Assembly: GCF_011634835.1 (NCBI RefSeq)
Contig: NZ_SIRP01000001.1
Location: 2,561,125-2,601,254, forward strand
DNA: 40,130 nt
Origin: Isoptericola sp. BMS4
GTDB lineage: Bacteria; Actinomycetota; Actinomycetes; Actinomycetales; Cellulomonadaceae
Direction of reading: 5' to 3'
How positions within the stretch are numbered: position 1 is the first letter of the stretch; each line of letters begins with the position of its first letter. Both the position numbers and the translations under genes were made by a program. Below are positions 38,519-40,130 of the stretch, in pieces. Under the pieces are notes generated by a model. The model saw nothing but the letters and a program-made list of their open reading frames with translations. It searched no databases and was not told the origin of the DNA.

Positions 38519-38535
38519 CCGGAACGTCCGGTCAA
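38519..38535 (-). promoter_or_regulatory. Promoter and operator candidate for the lipoprotein gene at 37634
   Basis: TTGACC (minus strand, 38530-38535) is a good -35. The hexamer TTCCTT 17 bp downstream is a possible -10. CCGGA-ACG-TCCGG (38519-38531) is an inverted repeat inside the spacer, where a repressor could act. Confidence 0.4.
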
Positions 38536-38619
38536 TGCGCCATGAGCAAGACCAGAGGTCGGCGGGCAGATTTCACCCGCGGCGGCCGTGCCCGACCGGC
38601 AGCGACGGGGGAGCGATCG

Positions 38620-38625
38620 TAGGGT
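38620..38625 (+). promoter_or_regulatory. Candidate -10 of the PQQ-like lipoprotein gene
   Basis: TAGGGT about 68 nt before the ATG at 38693. The 243-bp divergent gap 38450-38692 holds this element and the minus-strand promoter above; no small gene was seen in it. Confidence 0.35.
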
Positions 38626-38692
38626 GACGGTGCGGCGACCCAGGTCAAGACCGGTACCGCGGCACGCTGCGCCGCATCGACACGGAGGTTTC

Positions 38693-39904
38693 ATGGATCA
38701 GGCACAGGGACGACTCGGTCGGCGATCGGTGGGGGCCGTGGCCGCAGCGGGCCTGGCGCTCGTCTCCGCGGGCTGCACCGGCGCGTCGGGCGACGACGCC
38801 GCGCTCGACGACGTGGTGACCTTCGAGACCGAGCCCCGCTACGCCCGGGCCGACGCCGCTCCGGAGGGCAGCTGGCCGGCCGTCGTGCTGCACGACGAGA
38901 CCCTCTTCCAGCGCGAGCCCGGGGCGCTGGTGGTCCACGGCGTGGCCGACGGCGAGGAGACCGCCCGCTTCGAGCCCGAGGGCACACCCCTGTTCGAACC
39001 GGCGGACCCGACCGAGCAGTTCCAGCCGGCGCCGGCCCTCGCCGACGTCGACGGCGACGCGGTCGTCCTGGCCGGGTTCGCCGTCGAGCCCGCGACGGGC
39101 GCGACGCAGCTCGACGTGGAGATGGTCGCCGTCGACGCCGCCTCCGGCGAGGAGCGGTGGCGCGTCACGGTCCCTGAGCCCGGCGGGGTCGGCGTGGTCC
39201 CGCAGCGCGAGGCGTCCGTCCGGGTCGCGGGCGTCGACGACGGGGTCGCCGTCGTCACCGTGGGGCACGACGGCGCCACCCAGGTGACCTTCGGCCTGTC
39301 CCTGGGCGACGAGCCCGAGGTGCTCTGGGCCGACGACTCCCTGTACGCCTCGGGCGTGCACGACGGCGTGGCCGTCGGTTTCGCCGAGGACGAGGACGAC
39401 GTCGGGGAGCTCGGCCTCGCGGCGCTGGACGTCGCGACCGGCGACCGGGTCTGGGGCACCTTTGGCGACATCGAGCGGTTCGTGCTCGCGGGCCCGTGGG
39501 TGGTGGCGACGCGGGACGCGGAGTCCTCCGACGGCGGCACGGGCCTGGTCGCCGTCGCCGACGGCACCGAGGGCGAGGTCGACGAGGGCGTCCTCACGGC
39601 GGACATGATCTGCGAGATCGACGAGGCGGCGTCCGTCGCGGTCTGCGCCGAGGACGGCACCGCGGCCGTGGCGTTCGACACCGAGAACGGTGACGTGCTG
39701 TGGTCCGACGACGCGTGGGAGGGCACGCTCAAGGGCCTGTGGCGCGGCGCCGCCTACGTGGAGCGCGGCGACGCGGCGGTGGCGCTCGACGCGCGGACCG
39801 GCGAGGTCGTGGTCGACGACGCCGGCGCCGCTCCTGCCGTCGTCAACGACCACGTCGGAGTCGACCAGCAGGGCACCGACGTCGTGCTCTACGCGACGCG
39901 CTGA
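38693..39904 (+). CDS. Lipoprotein with PQQ-like beta-propeller repeats
   Basis: A 403-residue secreted lipoprotein. The signal is GRRSVGAVAAAGLALVSAGC with lipobox VSAGC (Cys28). The mature part shows several PQQ-like blades of the form D-x-x-[ST]-G-[ED]-x-x-W: VDAASGEERWRV, LDVATGDRVWG, FDTENGDVLWSD and LDARTGEVVVDD. Such propellers scaffold protein or ligand binding; no quinoprotein dehydrogenase residues are evident, so it is not an enzyme by this evidence. GGAGG ribosome site. Highly acidic overall. Confidence 0.85.
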   Translation: MDQAQGRLGRRSVGAVAAAGLALVSAGCTGASGDDAALDDVVTFETEPRYARADAAPEGSWPAVVLHDETLFQREPGALVVHGVADGEETARFEPEGTPLFEPADPTEQFQPAPALADVDGDAVVLAGFAVEPATGATQLDVEMVAVDAASGEERWRVTVPEPGGVGVVPQREASVRVAGVDDGVAVVTVGHDGATQVTFGLSLGDEPEVLWADDSLYASGVHDGVAVGFAEDEDDVGELGLAALDVATGDRVWGTFGDIERFVLAGPWVVATRDAESSDGGTGLVAVADGTEGEVDEGVLTADMICEIDEAASVAVCAEDGTAAVAFDTENGDVLWSDDAWEGTLKGLWRGAAYVERGDAAVALDARTGEVVVDDAGAAPAVVNDHVGVDQQGTDVVLYATR

Positions 39905-40020
39905 GGGTGGGAGCATCACGGCCATCGGGCATCGGAGCGGAGACCACGCGGGACATGGGAATCGGGATCGACCCGGGCCCCGACGGCTACCGACTGATGG
40001 CGCGACGGATCGCGCCGCGG

Positions 40021-40051
40021 CTGGTCGACGTCAGGCGTGGTTCTCGACCAG
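40021..40051. terminator. Hairpin between convergent genes
   Basis: CTGGTCGA (40021-40028) pairs with TCGACCAG (40044-40051), overlapping the stop of the partial gene at the right edge. The rest of 39905-40020 shows nothing supported. Confidence 0.4.
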
Positions 40052-40130
40052 ACGTCCGCCGTTGAGCACGACGGAGCAGCCGAGCGCCGCCACGAGGCAG
40101 GCGGCGGACACGACGAGCATCAGGGCGAAG
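40031..40130 (-). CDS. Membrane protein, C-terminal fragment cut by the window edge
   Basis: Reading leftward from the edge, the frame gives FALMLVVSAACLVAALGCSVVLNGG followed by RLVENHA and a TGA stop. This is one hydrophobic helix and a short polar tail, the end of an integral membrane protein. The family cannot be identified from 33 residues. Confidence 0.55.
   Translation of the reverse strand, partial: FALMLVVSAACLVAALGCSVVLNGGRLVENHA

Noticed and set aside
1-40130. CRISPR arrays, prophage genes, rRNA genes, origin of replication
   Set aside because: No regularly spaced repeats, phage structural genes, rRNA sequence or DnaA-box clusters were seen on reading through both strands.
28260-40130. 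Defined integrative element
   Set aside because: No integrase, second att copy or intact tRNA is visible within the window, so the island idea is kept as a finding and not annotated as an element.

Overview
The window is high-GC (roughly three quarters G+C), with dense, often overlapping genes. It carries a phosphatidylinositol-mannoside (PIM) gene cluster, family 5 uracil-DNA glycosylase, TANNNT-type promoters and many apparently leaderless starts. Together these point to an actinomycete chromosome. Gene content fits the Micrococcales (Cellulomonas/Isoptericola/Cellulosimicrobium-like), but that placement is inference from gene families, not from a marker comparison.

Layout. (1) 130-13237, mostly minus strand, is the conserved actinobacterial block thrS - HIT - pgsA - PIM acyltransferase - pimA - pdxS - pdxT - yebC. 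From thrS to a small LemA-like protein every junction is a stop/start overlap, so this reads as one translationally coupled operon. Five genes (quinone oxidoreductase-like, ArsR, Nudix, CBS-ClC, MarR) sit between pdxS and pdxT, which are usually close together. (2) 13420-16447 holds small stress or membrane proteins, UdgB and a P-loop kinase/DinB fusion. (3) 16472-19852 (minus) holds DUF6325 - SHOCT - cation/proton antiporter - ClC, probably an ion, pH or stress unit. (4) 20073-22208 is a DUF2264 putative glycosidase. (5) 22323-26244 (minus) is a tryptophan-to-anthranilate operon: tryptophan dioxygenase, an amidohydrolase where a formamidase is expected, kynureninase and a PaaX-type regulator. 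(6) 26355-28033 holds a GNAT acetyltransferase, a DUF4395 protein and a membrane thioredoxin. (7) At 28199-28260 only the 3' part of a tRNA-Val(GAC) gene remains, followed by its strong terminator. It is joined in frame to the N-terminus of a truncated MFS transporter. This is a recombination scar, and the DNA to its right may be accessory. (8) 28545-35151 is a LysR-controlled catabolic cluster: metallo-beta-lactamase-fold hydrolase, MHS-family transporter and ThDP enzyme. An IS110-family element interrupts it. (9) 35092-40130 holds an alpha/beta-hydrolase pseudogene, RidA, an HSL-type esterase, an SdpI-family membrane protein, two lipoproteins and the end of a membrane protein.

The most notable object is the IS110 element (30601-31932). 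Its left end can form a long hairpin whose loop contains a near-copy of the DNA just left of the insertion. The sequence after the hairpin contains an exact copy of the element's right end and an exact reverse complement of its left end. These are the signatures of a bridge RNA, and they let the core dinucleotide (GA) and exact insertion boundaries be read. The insertion separated two genes that were probably an operon with 37 bp between them, and it preserved the upstream stop codon.
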